From: Oscheius dolichura
Lineage: Eukaryota; Nematoda; Chromadorea; Rhabditida; Rhabditidae
Assembly: GCA_932521035.1 (NCBI GenBank)
Contig: OW051493.1
Span: 3,844,001-3,908,000 of the forward strand
DNA length: 64,000 nucleotides
Reading direction: 5' to 3'
The position numbers were made by a program, and so were the translations under genes. Under the pieces are notes generated by a model that saw nothing but the letters and a program-made list of their open reading frames with translations, was not told the origin of the DNA and did no database searches. Numbering within the stretch: the first letter of the stretch is position 1; every line of letters begins with the position of its first letter. Below are positions 47,301-56,917 of this stretch, one piece after another.

Positions 47301-48684
47301 TATAAAAGGGTCTGGCATTTCCTGGAGATCATGGCAATAAGAATGGAAAGACAGCTCACAATATTCACAATTTAACAATTCACCACCTTTCATACAAGTT
47401 CTACAGATTTCCTCATTCTAAAAATTATTGTAAATATAAATAAAACAATAACTAACCGGAAATTTGCCAGATGTTGTTACTATTTTCTTAAAATCGTTTA
47501 GATCTAGGAATCTGTAGCATAAATAGGTTATCACACTAGCTCTGACTTCTATCCCAACAAACGGATAGTTCGGTGTATTAATAGCTGCAAGGATCTCCTC
47601 AGGTACACGACCTTTAGCTCGATCGCTCTCTAGATAAAGACGAAGAACCTTGAAAAGGGTTCAATGATTAAAACAGGAAACATACTTCAGCATAAGTCAT
47701 GGAATCTAACGCGTAAAATGTGATATTGACGGCATTATTTGTATCGTTTGCTGAGTAATGCACCTGAATTATGAAAATTAGCAAAACAAAGAAGTAAAAC
47801 CTGTTCTTCATCGTCTGATCTCAAACACGCCTTTAAAAGACAGATATGGATTTCTGACAAAATACAAGAATTCTCCGGAGACGACATTGCTGCACAAAAA
47901 TCTTCAAATATAAACGGGGTTAGCTTCAAAGTTCGTGAAAAGCTTCGCAAAATCTCGTAGATCTGAGCATGAATATACATTTACAACGAAAATATAAAAG
48001 TACCTCAATTAAATCCATAATATACTCTTTAACTGCTGGCAAATCAGCACTAGATTCTGGCAATGTAAGAGGTGGTACCCTTTGGTCTGGGTCCGCCCAG
48101 GGACAAAAAATTTCCTTGTTCTAAACAATAAATTTCAAACGTTATAAGAATATTTTAAACCTCGTCGTATAACGGATCATCTTTGGATGGTGGATGAAAA
48201 TCTTCTATTTCCTCATCATCTGCATAGTCAATAGGTTCTAAATAGTAAATAAATGTATTAATACTCTAAATTATTACCTTGTTTAACTATGAAGTCATCA
48301 TCATCATCGGAACTGGATGAGGAAGAGTGGCTTTCATATTCATAACCAAAATCTTCAAATTCTTCTTCTTTTTTTCTAAAATAACCCATAAATAATAAAT
48401 AACACAATAAAACATTGTCGACAAAAAAATGAGTGTACGTACACTTTTGTCTTCTTTGGTCTTCCTGTAGATTTTTTTCCAACATTTACTGTTCTTGGCC
48501 TTCCTTTTCTTTTTTTAGCAGTTGATGTTTTCGAGGCGTTACTTTTGCTAGTGGCAGGAGTTTTCGTTAGGGGAGGGGTTACCGTCCTAGAAGGAGTTAC
48601 GGTTTTTGATCTTGTTGACGATCCCGGTACAGCAAACTCCAAATTTTCTCTAATTTTCAATGAAGGATTTCTTAATCGAGGCAT
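32319..48684 (-). CDS. nurf-1 (BPTF): NURF-1/BPTF nucleosome-remodelling factor subunit
   Basis: A very long minus-strand gene, start MPRLRNPSLKIREN at 48684, stop TGA at 32319-32321. In order: AT-hook-like GRP repeats (about 48450-48540); Ser/Asp-rich acid stretch (48290-48350); DDT domain (about 47700-48050, LTPFIFEDFCAAMSS); PHD finger (47270-47410, LLNCEYCELSFHSYCHDLQE); WHIM-type block (about 47140-47250, PLRMTPMGRDRHGRIYWF); a long middle with a duplicated segment (41.3 and 43.2 kb); Glu-rich coiled coil (about 40.75 kb); two PHD fingers (36.4 to 35.85 kb, FYISCDVCSGWFHGKC and FYVGCDTCEDWFHPEC); bromodomain (33.89 to 32.46 kb) with WPFKEPIDPTKYPGY and IILMFENAKAFNPKESP. This is the BPTF/NURF301 order: ISWI partner, H3K4me3 and acetyl-lysine reader. 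Three introns near the 3' end carry mobile DNA. A 3' splice site lies 10 nt before the ATG. Confidence 0.9.
32702..33705. mobile_element. Nonautonomous hAT-like element (MITE) in a bromodomain intron
   Basis: Terminal inverted repeats CAGGGTTGCACGAGAT / ATCTCGTGCAACCCTG are flanked by perfect 8-bp target duplications GTACATAT (32694-32701 and 33706-33713). The 1004-bp interior has no transposase frame. Just inside both ends are runs of the pentamer TCTCG (reverse CGAGA), clustered and partly tandem. CAGGG termini with 8-bp duplications define hAT-like elements. The element lies in the intron that separates the ZA-loop exon (...VVQKPM) from the DLSTIHTKLER exon of NURF-1, and the exons still join in phase. 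Confidence 0.9.
33909..34976. mobile_element. Large fold-back (palindromic) element, copy A
   Basis: Two arms of about 430 bp, inverted and nearly identical by eye, surround a spacer of about 200 bp (34344-34540). Termini read TAATTATAGGGGCACTCAAA and its reverse complement, with TA at both outer edges, compatible with a Tc1/mariner-like TA target. The open frames on both strands inside (34063-34368, 34137-34445, 34382-34821) mirror each other and are by-products of the palindrome. It lies in the NURF-1 intron between the last PHD exon and the first bromodomain exon. Confidence 0.85.
34985..35810. mobile_element. Mariner-like fold-back element, copy B
   Basis: Ends GGTTGTCCGAAAAGTTCGCG and its inverse (GG[T/C]TGTCCG...), flanked by TA at 34983-34984 and 35811-35812. 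Arms of about 300 bp (34985-35290 and about 35500-35810) match closely by eye, with a spacer of about 200 bp. No transposase frame. TA duplications and GTCCGAAAAGTTCGCG-type termini fit a nonautonomous mariner derivative. It begins eight bases after element A ends, in the same NURF-1 intron. Confidence 0.85.
36980..37433 (-). repeat. LTR (3' copy relative to element)
   Basis: 454-bp long terminal repeat, left copy. It shares with the right copy the blocks CTTTGAGCTTGAAAAAGCTA, TGTAGACGGAAGAAATATCA and GGACTAACAAAAATAGTAGA. Confidence 0.8.
37490..37876 (-). pseudogene. Retrotransposon integrase fragment
   Basis: An open minus-strand frame of 128 codons resembles the rve integrase core of Ty3/gypsy-like elements: TWSEAIISKRISASRIVRAL, FQRNGLPDSIVTARGSQFAS, IEHQVSPST and LTTFRTTCCPALNGKKPVDL. 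The usual SDNG catalytic block reads TARG, so the active-site Asp is lost. Reverse transcriptase, protease and RNase H regions are not seen. It is a decayed remnant inside the LTR element. Confidence 0.7.
37985..38115. repeat. Dispersed repeat copy inside the LTR element
   Basis: TAGTAATTCGGGGTC followed by AAATAAACCATCAAAAATAC closely resembles the inverted copy at 52365-52460 and, more loosely, 19605-19710. It interrupts the retrotransposon interior. Confidence 0.55.
38735..39327 (-). repeat. LTR (5' copy relative to element)
   Basis: 593-bp copy of the LTR at 36980-37433, enlarged by the MITE at 39078-39221. Confidence 0.8.
39078..39221. mobile_element. 144-bp TA-flanked MITE nested in the LTR
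   Basis: Inverted ends TATAGTTCTTTTCCAAAAAA and the reverse (TTTTTTGGAAAAGAACTATA), both reading inward to AATAGG[A/G]ATACAGTAAT. TA at each end fits Tc1/mariner-type insertion. It is absent from the other LTR, so it inserted after the retrotransposon did. Confidence 0.8.
41280..41640 (-). repeat. Internal NURF-1 duplication, unit 1
   Basis: The exon encodes RPVAPQTNGKVLLIRRNDGT, TQYLRPVPA and, at its end, RRIVASVGNRP...APTRIVRVG. It is paralogous to the exon at 43170-43448 within the same gene. Flanking smaller exons (Gly/Pro/Ser-rich with ILRGP-like and PDGQ motifs) also appear paired. Confidence 0.65.
43080..43450 (-). repeat. Internal NURF-1 duplication, unit 2
   Basis: The exon encodes RPVNPQANGKMLLIRRSDGS, AQYLRPVAA and RRMVAPGGERT...VPTRIVKIG, matching unit 1 at 41280-41640 residue by residue over most of its length. 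Confidence 0.65.
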
Positions 48685-49718
48685 GTTAGAAAACCTGAAA
48701 CATGTAATGTATGTTGTAATGAAGAGTTAACTTTGTAAGAAGTCTGTGTTTTACAGAGGAATTTCCAACAGATAGTACACTATAAAATAGTAGTGAGTAG
48801 AGAAGCCCACAGAAAGAGAACTAACCAAAAGATCACTGTCGATCATTATTGTCAGCTGTCGACCTTATTTTGTGTAGCTAGCAAACAGAAATCGCGATAG
48901 CGTGCTATCTCATAACTCCAAAATAGTGTAACACTCATTTTTAGCAAAATGGTGTGAGTAAAAAAATTAGAATTTGAAATGCGTATCAAAATTTTTCGCG
49001 GTAACGACAGAGATTCAAACAGCTTATTGTCGAGGTGCATCTGCTCTTCTATGGGTTTTATTCTCAATTCACTACTAATTTATAGTTTTACTGCGCTTTC
49101 CAAAAGAGAGAAAAGTCTTCTTTCCTCCTATAAGTCAAACAAGGTTGCGAAAACAGACGAAAGCGACAGGGCGGCCGCCGCTGTGCGATTGGCCGGGCCT
49201 GCGTGCCACGCTGCCGATCTGCGTCTCGTACTCTCTCACTTGCTAAATAGCGTTCATTTAACAGCAAAGAAACCTTCAGAAAACCCTACAAAACTACAGT
49301 AAAAGTCTCTCTAACCCTCAAAATACAACATTCCACCTCCGGCACTTCTATAGAGAACAAGCAAATGAAGGCGGGCATTTGGCGGGAACGGTACAAATTA
49401 TCGTGGTAGGACTCCGGGAGCGGGAATTCAACATTTGAAATTTAATTTATTTTTTATATTAAAATAGTTTGTGAAATGTATGAAAGAGGATGAGTAAATT
49501 TTAGCCAGTAAAAGCAGAAAAAGAACGAAAGACGGTCTGTTATTGATTTTTCCCGAGAGCCTAACAGCGAAAGCATAAATGCACCTTCAGAAAAGCTTTT
49601 ATTCGTCGCATTCTGAGAGACGCCGAGCACATCTGATCAGAAATATGTTTATACACACCGGCAATACAATAAATCACAGTTAGGAGAGATCAAGAAGTGT
49701 CGTGATATTCTACAGTCT
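48685..49718. other. Intergenic, no gene supported
   Basis: About 1 kb between the NURF-1 start and the 3' end of the zinc-finger gene. The plus-strand 107-codon frame at 48979-49302 has no motif or splice support. The NURF-1 promoter should lie here. Confidence 0.35.
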
Positions 49719-50705
49719 CTAAACTGCCGCATTCTTCTTCGGTTTCCAGGGTAGTCGATAGCTGAGGGTGGGGTCGAGCGGCTGAAAACAGATCTAGCGG
49801 GAGGAGGGGAAGAGTCCTCACGTCAATTTTATACGGTTCGACGTCTCCCTTCTCGAGGCAGTCGCCCTCGAACAAGTGGTCGTCGTGGTCGGCGTACGAC
49901 TTGAAGATGTTCTCGCAGATGTTGCACTGCCAGGCCGACTCGCCCGTCCTTCGATTCTTCTCGATCTGAACCAGCTAATCCCCCAAAATGTACCGTACCA
50001 CTGTCAATTTCTTCCTCCACTCGTCCATTTCGTCCGTCTTCAACGGTTCGAAGTTCTCTTCCCACGGGATGGCTTTGCCCTCCGCCTGGGGCAGGTCGAT
50101 CTTCCGGAGGCAGAGGTCCCTCAGCGATACCGGGTCCCTCCGGAACGGCTCCGGCTTGTCCAACCCATCGGTGACACTTATTTTGGTGAAGAGCTGAAGA
50201 GAAACTAAAGGGAGGAACGGGAGGAGACACCTTGACATGCTGCGGGTTGGGGAGTCTCTCCATTACGGCCCAGGCATCCTTCGCCTTCGACCGGAACCCC
50301 ATCTGGGCTATTCGAACCTCTAAAATGGCCTGTTCTATTCTATAAAAAGGGGGATACCGTTCTCGAAACTGACAATGTGCCGCGACTCGTTGATCCGGGA
50401 ACACTCGTGGCGGCGGACGATGTCCAGCCGGTAGGAATTCAGGGTACAAACCTGGAAATGGACATTGGGGGGTATTCAGCTTGGCCCACCTCGCAATAGT
50501 AGGGGGCCACCCGTGGAAGACGCTCCCGGTAGAAGAGTTTTCTCTTGATCCGGTTGACCGGGGTCCTCTCCACTTTTATCCGATTTCTGGGTCGTCTGGA
50601 ACGGAAGAATTTATAAGGGGCTGAGCCAGCTTACTTGGTGACGAGGGGCCGGTAGACGGGGTGAAGGAATTGGACATATTTCTCGGGTAGGTCGCGGATC
50701 TTCAT
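49719..50705 (-). CDS. 253-aa protein with two zinc-finger-like Cys/His segments
   Basis: Seven exons (50635-50705, 50490-50595, 50358-50451, 50231-50319, 49999-50193, 49822-49965, 49719-49781) are phase-consistent; one intron may be only 33 nt. A basic N-terminus (MKIRDLPEKYVQFLHPVYRP) is followed by YYCEVCTLNSYRLDIVRRHE, a C2-type zinc-finger half with late His and Cys, then a helical middle (GFRSKAKDAWAVMERLPNPQ). A second finger reads WQCNICENIFKSYADHDDHL...GDC. The end is basic (YRLPWKPKKNAAV). Spacing is atypical for C2H2 domains. A nuclear nucleic-acid-binding role is inferred only. I do not recognise an orthologue. Confidence 0.65.
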
Positions 50706-51195
50706 CTTTCCAATGAGAACAGTAATTCCTGGTAGTTGGAGGATAGAAAATAAACTGAAGAGCTGAGAGGAAGAAGCAAAGCAAAGTCCGGAAAGCTGGG
50801 TACGTAATTGCGTATTCCCGGTCGACTCTGAAAATGAGAAGTGTAGATAAGTTTGTGTACGAAGAGAGAGGCCAAAGACTCGGATCCATACGAAAAGTAT
50901 ACAAAAAATGGGGGAAAACAGTCGATCTGATAGTCAAGGAGGACAGAAACGGCCGCCTCGCCCCCTTTGGCCAGTTTCCCTCCATTCCCTCCGGATATTC
51001 TCGCTTTTGTTTTATAAAAGCCGTTCCCCTCGTGGTAAAAAGCGGAACGGGAAACCGTTTTCCATAACTGGTTGTTTTTGACGTTCTCGAAAATCGTCCC
51101 GCTCGGGGTTGAGTCACGGCTCGGGCCCTGTTGCAAACGAGTCAGCTTATCCCTATTATTAATGCGCTACGGTGTCCGTTTGTGATTTGACATGT
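50706..51195. other. Intergenic upstream of the zinc-finger gene
   Basis: About 490 bases with overlapping minus-strand frames (50611-51136) that run through the zinc-finger gene start but have no coding signature. Presumed promoter region. Confidence 0.3.
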
Positions 51196-51200
51196 CGAAA

Positions 51201-51256
51201 TTTTATGGTGTAGTGGCTAAGAGGGCGGTCGCGGGTTCGATCCCCGCCGCTGCCAA
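51201..51256 (+). pseudogene. Truncated tRNA-like sequence
   Basis: An A-box-like TGGTGTAGTGGCTA and a perfect T-arm/B-box (GCGGGTTCGATCCCCGC) ending CGCTGCCA are present. The anticodon-arm region is missing (A to B box only about 28 nt), and no 5' acceptor partner GGCAGCG is found, so it cannot fold as a tRNA. It is a likely tRNA pseudogene or the head of a tRNA-derived SINE. Confidence 0.6.
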
Positions 51257-51318
51257 ACCTTTTTGCTTTTTTGTTTTGAGGTCCTAGATACTTCCTAAGT
51301 GTTCCTGAAGTATTTTTC

Positions 51319-51530
51319 GTTGCGGGATCCGTTGGCGGTGGGACCCCAACCCGCAGGGCTACGGTTCGGTTCCTCCTTCGACCAATATCTTTCGCTTTGT
51401 CTGTTTAGCATTTTTGTTTTGTTATAAAATGTTTTCGCTGTGGGACCCGATCGTGACGAGACCCCCAATCGAGGGGTCGAAGGTTCGGTTCTCCCGTTGA
51501 GTAACTTCTTTTACTTTGTCTATTTAGTCA
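51319..51530 (+). repeat. Two tandem related units with B-box-like motifs
   Basis: Units at about 51319-51410 and 51435-51525 share the order CG[T/C]TG[C/T]GGGA[T/C]CCG, a CCCCAA hairpin core, GGTTCGGTTC, then CTTTGTCT[G/A]TTTAG. GGTTCGGTTC resembles a Pol III B-box, like the unit just upstream. They may be derivatives of the same tRNA-like element. Confidence 0.5.
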
Positions 51531-51559
51531 TAACTTCAGTTGTTGAAGATGATAACACC

Positions 51560-51950
51560 GCTGACGAGGTCAGAGCAGGGCGGGCCGGGTGGACGCGGAA
51601 TGAAAGATACTTGGAAGGGAAGGAAACTGAGGAGCACGTGAGAATGGAGGAAGAGACGAACGCAGCTCACCTTACGAGTGATTATTCTTTGATCAATCGC
51701 AACCGAGCAGAACGGACGCGGGGGAATTGGTAAGATAGGAAACACCAAGGGAGGGACGGCGAGGTAGAGGGAATGGAGTCGACAGCAGAGATAGATAAAC
51801 GGGTGAAGTGAAGAGAGCAGGAGGGAGAGAAGAAGCAACGCGCGAGGTAGACTGGGCGGGTGAGGGGAGAAGGGCGAAAGGGGCCGGGCGGGGAGTGGGG
51901 GAAAAGCGGAACGGACTGACTGGACGGGGAGAAGGGGAAGAGCGAACGGA
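51560..51950. other. Purine-rich strand-asymmetric tract
   Basis: Over nearly 400 bases the plus strand is dominated by A and G (GGGAGAGAAGAAG, GGGGAGTGGGGGAAAAG). The 140- and 131-codon minus frames here are composition artefacts. The tract could form triplex or quadruplex structures, or be a decayed simple repeat. Confidence 0.5.
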
Positions 51951-52094
51951 GCTTCCAAGCGCGAGGTAAAACCACAGTTGGCGCAGCCAACGTCCAGCCG
52001 AAGATCCCCCGCAGGGGGGTCGAAACGGCTGGTAGTATGCTTATTCCCTCTTTCTCCCTTTTCTCCATTCTACCCATTCCAGCTCCCTCTCGTC

Positions 52095-52197
52095 ATGCTT
52101 CTTCTTCTTTTCCTCGCCATCCTCCTACCCTGTGACGATAAAAAGAAGGCCCCCTCCAAGAATACGTCCCTCAGCGGTGAATATTCCAAAAATAACT
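52095..52197 (+). CDS. Possible 34-aa secreted peptide
   Basis: ATG at 52095 opens MLLLLFLAILLPCDDKKKAP and closes after GEYSKNN. A 3' splice site (CCCATTCCAG) lies 12 bases before the ATG, as for other genes here, and the N-terminus is signal-peptide-like. Alternatively the frame continues through a GTGAATATT donor. It is short and unsupported by any family, so low confidence. Confidence 0.25.
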
Positions 52198-52364
52198 GAC
52201 CATTCCCCGTACCATTTTTTTCTAATAAGTAATCCTTTTCCCACGGTGAAACGCCGGAGAAAGGGGTAAAGAAGAAGGCAAAAGAGATAAATTTGCTCCA
52301 CAGCTCGCCGCCTTGGACAGTTTAAAGGTCCACATGTTTGCACGCCCCAGTACTAACTTTGTTA

Positions 52365-52460
52365 TTATACATTTTTATGTATTTTTGATGGTTTATTTAC
52401 CGACCCCGAATTACTATAGAACATAGGAGAAAAAACTCAAATGCCCTAAAATAGAGGATA
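52365..52460. repeat. Dispersed repeat, inverted copy
   Basis: ATTTTTGATGGTTTATTTAC and GACCCCGAATTACTATAG are the reverse complement of the block at 37985-38115 and relate to 19605-19710. Confidence 0.55.
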
Positions 52461-52687
52461 AATGAATAAAAAGTTCAAAAAATCCACATGTAGACTTCAT
52501 AAAAGGTTTTCTGGGGAGTTTCTCATATTTCTTGGTATCAAAATGTTCCTCTCTTTGAGCTCAGTCGTTTGCAGTAAAAATTAGACCGATCCTATGTCAG
52601 GATTTTGAGAAAAATATCTGAAAAAAAGAAAGAACACTACCCGCCAAACGAAAATTTCAAAATTTGTTCAGTATTTTTCAATGTCGA

Positions 52688-52969
52688 CCTTGCGACCACA
52701 CTTTGAGGAGTTTGGCTGAACCGTTTTTTCTGAAATTTTACCAGAAAATAATGCACATCAAGCTGAATGAAGCTGAGTTTTTTGAGTAGTCAGAGATGTA
52801 ATATGACTGAACGATAACTATTTATAATTTGTTTTGCATGATACTGGTATTTATCATCGTCAGATCTTACTGCCAAAACTCAGCCTCATTCAGCCTAACG
52901 TGTATTAATTTCTGGTAAATGCAGCGGAAATGGCTTAGCCAATCTTCTCAAAGTGTGGTCGCAAGGTCA
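52688..52969. repeat. Imperfect inverted repeat (fold-back MITE)
   Basis: The left arm (GACCTTGCGACCACACTTTG, then GGAGTTTGGCTGAACC and ACCAGAAA[A]TAATGCACAT) is mirrored by the right arm ending CAAAGTGTGGTCGCAAGGTC. The central part pairs GCTGAATGAAGCTGAGTTTT with AACTCAGCCTCATTCAGC. Total about 280 bp. No coding frame. Confidence 0.75.
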
Positions 52970-53245
52970 GCAATTTTATTATTGAAAAAAAATAACGTAA
53001 AATACGCAATGTCCAACATTTGTTCTGGGCGGCGAGCTGTGGCTCGTGCTCGTGGCAGTATCTTTGCTCCGCGGGCACAGCGGCAACTGACAAATTTTGA
53101 AAAAAAGAGAGTTTTACCGTAGGCTTTGCTTCACAAACATGAATTTCATTGTTTTGCTTATTTTTTGGACATAATTGCATGCAGAACATGTGGAAGATCT
53201 TTAGACGCATCTCTTGCTGATTTTATCTAACCTCTTATTTTAGCT

Positions 53246-55573
53246 ATGGAAGGGTTAACCCCGCAAATCAGGGAAAAGATCCAGGAACTTATTGAAGAAA
53301 ATCGGCAACTCAGAAAGGTAAGGTTTCAGAATAATTTTCACATAATTTGATGTTTAGGACTTGGGTAATAGAGAAGCCCAGATAAAATTGAAAGATGAAA
53401 TAATGACTGAATATGAGCAGGATATCAACACATTGCGGTCAATACAAAATACTGCTACCATACATACTAATGCTCTCAAAGAGTTAGAGTCACAAAGCAA
53501 GTACCTTCGAGAATTGGTATTTCTTTCATTCCTTGGCTCATTTTGGAAATATTTAGGTCGATGAAAAAACTACGGAACTTGCCAAGGTTGCACTAGAGTT
53601 GGATTCTACAAAAAGACAGTTGTCTGACGCCGAAAAACTCATACGAGAACTTGAGACTCCGCAGTCATCCCATGACTATTCTATGTCTTCAGTGGAGCCA
53701 AGTAACTCTGCTGAACTTGTTAGTTATTTTCGTCTTTATTCTAAGATTTGTTTAGGCAAAATTGCACGACGATCTGAACGAAGCATTATACAAAATTGCC
53801 TCAAGCGAGTTACGCGAAAGAGCATTACAGGAGCAGCTGAATCAACTCAGCGACAGCCATGAGTATCTCGCGGAGGAGAATAAGGATTACAAGAAGACAT
53901 TGATGGTTAGAAAATTGGCTTATTTACTATGGTATTTAGGATATCAAAGAGAACAACATGGAGTTGGAATGCCAGTTGGCCGAGCTGAAAAGCAGTAATC
54001 CGCATGCAAAACAAGGAAATAGCATGTTCGGCGAAGTAAACGTTATTTTAGTGTCCATAACATTTCCCTGTTTTAGGTTGCAGATGAATATCGAAAGCTT
54101 GAAGACAATATGAAGGAAGTAGTCAAACAATTGAAGATTCTCAAACGTGAAAATACTCATTTGAAAAATGAATTGGAAGAAGCGCGATTATTAGCTACTA
54201 ACAGGGAACGACAAGAAGTTTGACAAATATGTTATAGGCGTAAAAAGGATTTTCAGAAAATTGGTCGCTGTGTCTGTGATGAGCTGAAACCAGAACTAGA
54301 GCAGCAGCGTCTCAGAGGCGATCATCTGCAACGAAAGATTCATGCATTAGAGGCTCAGATTCATAATTTTGGAAAAGGCGTGAGCGCCCAGGAAGTTGGC
54401 AAAGTCTTCAAAGTTTCATTTGACAGCTTGAAGTACGCGGTAGCACGTTTTTATAATAATTATTTTTCTTAGATCACAGCTAGATATCGCAAATAGAGAG
54501 GTTACAGACCTTCGGATTGAGCGAAACGCTTTGAAAGACCGTAACTCCTCTTTATCAGTATGTTTTCGTCCTACTGCAACTGTTTATTTTGTAGATGATG
54601 GTAAGCCAAGCGCAAAATCAGGAGAAAATAGCGCATGAAGAAGTTAATCTTCTAAAAACACAGATTGTGCTTATTCGAAATAACCATGCAAAGGAAATTG
54701 CTAAACTTGAAAATCCAGGTACATTGTAATGTCAACCAATTTTATTTTTAGCCCTTTATGAAAACCAACTTAGTGAACCAAAAATTAGCGAAACATTCGC
54801 TTCTGCGGCAGATACTCTTGCCAGATTAACAAAGGTTAGTTATTGTATCAGTATTTGATTAGTGCTTGAATACAGAGTAAAACCAATGCTATTCACGAGA
54901 CACCTGCCAAGGCACCAGCCCCCTTTCCATCTTTATCCACACAAACTCCTGCGCCAGACGATGTTTTACGGCGGCTTACAGTATGTAGTGCTTGATTATA
55001 GTAATGTTATTCTTTAGTTAAACAACAGTGCATCACAAAGTCTACTTGATCTTTCAAGTACAACATTCCGAGACAGAAAAAAGAAGAAAGATAGTGGCAA
55101 AAAAACTGTAGTCAAACAGCTCGTGAATAATTTTGGTAAGTTATTTGCACGTATTTTAAATGTTTTCAGTTCCTATTCAAATGGAAATGAAAGATGGCAA
55201 GGTTGTAAAAAAAGAAAATATTGAAGGTTTGACCTATTGCTTACTTTTTTTTTCAAACTCATTTCAGTTCCAAATAATTTGTTAAATGATACTATGGGCA
55301 TGTTTGAAGGCATTTCAACGTTACCACCTTCCAAGTTCAAAATTTCTTCAACTACAGCTTCTACTAAGCAGTGCCCACTTTCTTCTGCGCTTTCCAATCT
55401 AAATCAAACTATTTGTGGTAATCAAAGCATGAATCTGGAAACAACACACAGAGAAGACCTTTTTGACGTGGATCTTTCAAAGGTACAAAGCTGTTTTCGT
55501 TTCATTGCAAAATCCTTTCGATTTACAGAATCCATTCGATGAAAATGGAAGCGACCAATCTACAATATCATAA
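53246..55573 (+). CDS. spdl-1 (SPDL1): Spindly homologue, dynein/dynactin adaptor at kinetochores
   Basis: Fifteen exons, from 53246-53317 to 55529-55573, all in phase, encode 595 aa (human Spindly 605). Residues 1 to about 440 are nearly continuous coiled coil rich in Glu, Leu and Lys. The sequence GNSMFGEVADEYRKLE at about residues 207-222 matches the Spindly box (human GNSLFAEVEDRR), which contacts the dynactin pointed end. The C-terminal 150 residues are low in coiled coil and Ser/Thr/Pro-rich (TPAKAPAPFPSLSTQTPAP) with a basic patch (RDRKKKKDSGKK), and the tail ends DENGSDQSTIS. I do not see the farnesylation CAAX of vertebrates. Role: recruits dynein to kinetochores and helps silence the checkpoint. 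Start follows a TTATTTTAG splice acceptor by two bases, which suggests trans-splicing. Confidence 0.85.
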
Positions 55574-55771
55574 TCGTTTTTTTGTATTTTTATTGAAATA
55601 AAATGTATAGGTATATTAAAAAAATGTCGTACTTGAAATAGCGGAAATAGTATATGCGTTACGAATTGAAAAGCTACGATGTTGTCAGCCATGCGCCGCC
55701 CACCTATTTATATTGCTCGATAATGAGTAGTTGTTGTCTACACCTTTCTATTCCGAGAGTAAACTTCGTCT

Positions 55772-56917
55772 ATGGACAGGCCATCTCTCTCGACACTCAT
55801 AGATATCCTACAATCTACAGTAGGTTTCTCTATCAAATAAAAATTATGTACCAGGTAAAAACCTGGTTCACTTGTGAAGCCTATGCCATCCCCAAGTGGA
55901 CAGTGGAGTTCATTTTCTACCTGTCTCTCATTCTTGCTTCCTTCTATTTTTATGTAATCTCAGCTATCATCTACCACCGGCGGGCCAAGTGCCAATTCCG
56001 GACACCTTTCTATAACTGTGTGCTTCTTCTGGCCGTGGGAGACATCGGGACCATCCTCACCTGTTGTCGAGGTGCCTTCTGGCTTATTTTAATAATCCAG
56101 AATCTCAGTTACCATGCCCCAGTGCGCCTTCGAGCTAACTCCAGCCCGCTACCTCGCCTGGGAATCTCTAACAACATTTTTTGTTGATATTATCTACGGG
56201 ATAAACCTGGTAATAGCGACAATTCGATTGGAGGCCGTCTCGAATTATCTCTCCGCCAGACAGGCAACCAAACGGACGTTCTCTCCAAAGAGGCCCTTTC
56301 AGAGCACCTATATCCTGAATATTCTGATATCCCTCGTCTTTTTCTTCGCTGTCCTCTGGGGTCTTCTCTGGTTCTTCGGCTACGCCAAGAGGATCTGGTT
56401 CCCCCCGGAGGACCAGACCTACCACGGGGAGCTGCTCTTCCCCGTCAGCTATATCCGAACCCCGTGGAGCATGTCCGAACTCGGACTGACTTTTCTCATC
56501 TATTGCTTTGCCTTCTACCGCCTTCGAAAGGTTCGAAATGTTCAATACGACAAGGAGTCCCCTTCAGCTGACCTATATGAACTCGAAGGGCCATCTCCGA
56601 AAGGAGAACCGCCTGATGGTCCTGGCTGTTCTGATCTTCTCCGCGGAGCTTCTCTTCATCTACAGTTCCGATTGGCTCGGCTTCGTCTGGGGCCTCGGAG
56701 ATGCCAAGTTTAATGCGAGTGTCTCCTATTTCGGGAGGCCAATAACTACCGGAATAACACCGGTCGGGAGTGTCTTTCGCCTCGAAGAGACATCCAGTTT
56801 CAGGTGTTCTACCTCCTCTTCTCAGCCGATATCCGCCAGGCTTGTTTCTCCTGTTGCCGGAAGAAGACGTCGACAGTGAACAGCTCCACCGGGGCCGGAA
56901 TAGCCATTGTTAAATAA
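55772..56917 (+). CDS. Seven-TM receptor, Srg-superfamily-like, paralogue 1
   Basis: Five exons (55772-55819, 55855-56071, 56109-56530, 56568-56762, 56804-56917) give 331 aa. Hydrophobic segments include FIFYLSLILASFYFYVISAI, CVLLLAVGDIGTILTC, IYGINLVIATIRLE, ILISLVFFFAVLWGLLWFF, LGLTFLIYCFAFYRLR and LMVLAVLIFSAELLFIYS. A cluster of Cys and Lys after the last TM precedes the C-terminus. The FRTPFYNC and ARYLAWESL motifs and overall layout suggest nematode chemoreceptors of the Srg superfamily, but subfamily assignment is tentative. It pairs with the gene at 58163. Exon lengths 217 and 195 are identical in both. AATAAA overlaps the stop region. Confidence 0.75.

Noticed and set aside
48979-49302. 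107-codon plus-strand open frame upstream of NURF-1
   Set aside because: No motif and no conserved-looking features; lies in the presumed promoter.
51201-51256. Functional tRNA gene
   Set aside because: The T-arm is good but the anticodon arm region is missing and no 5' acceptor strand pairs with CGCTGCC.
51536-52077. 130-140-codon minus frames rich in Pro, Ser and Leu
   Set aside because: By-product of the purine-rich tract (complement pyrimidine-rich), not a protein-like composition.
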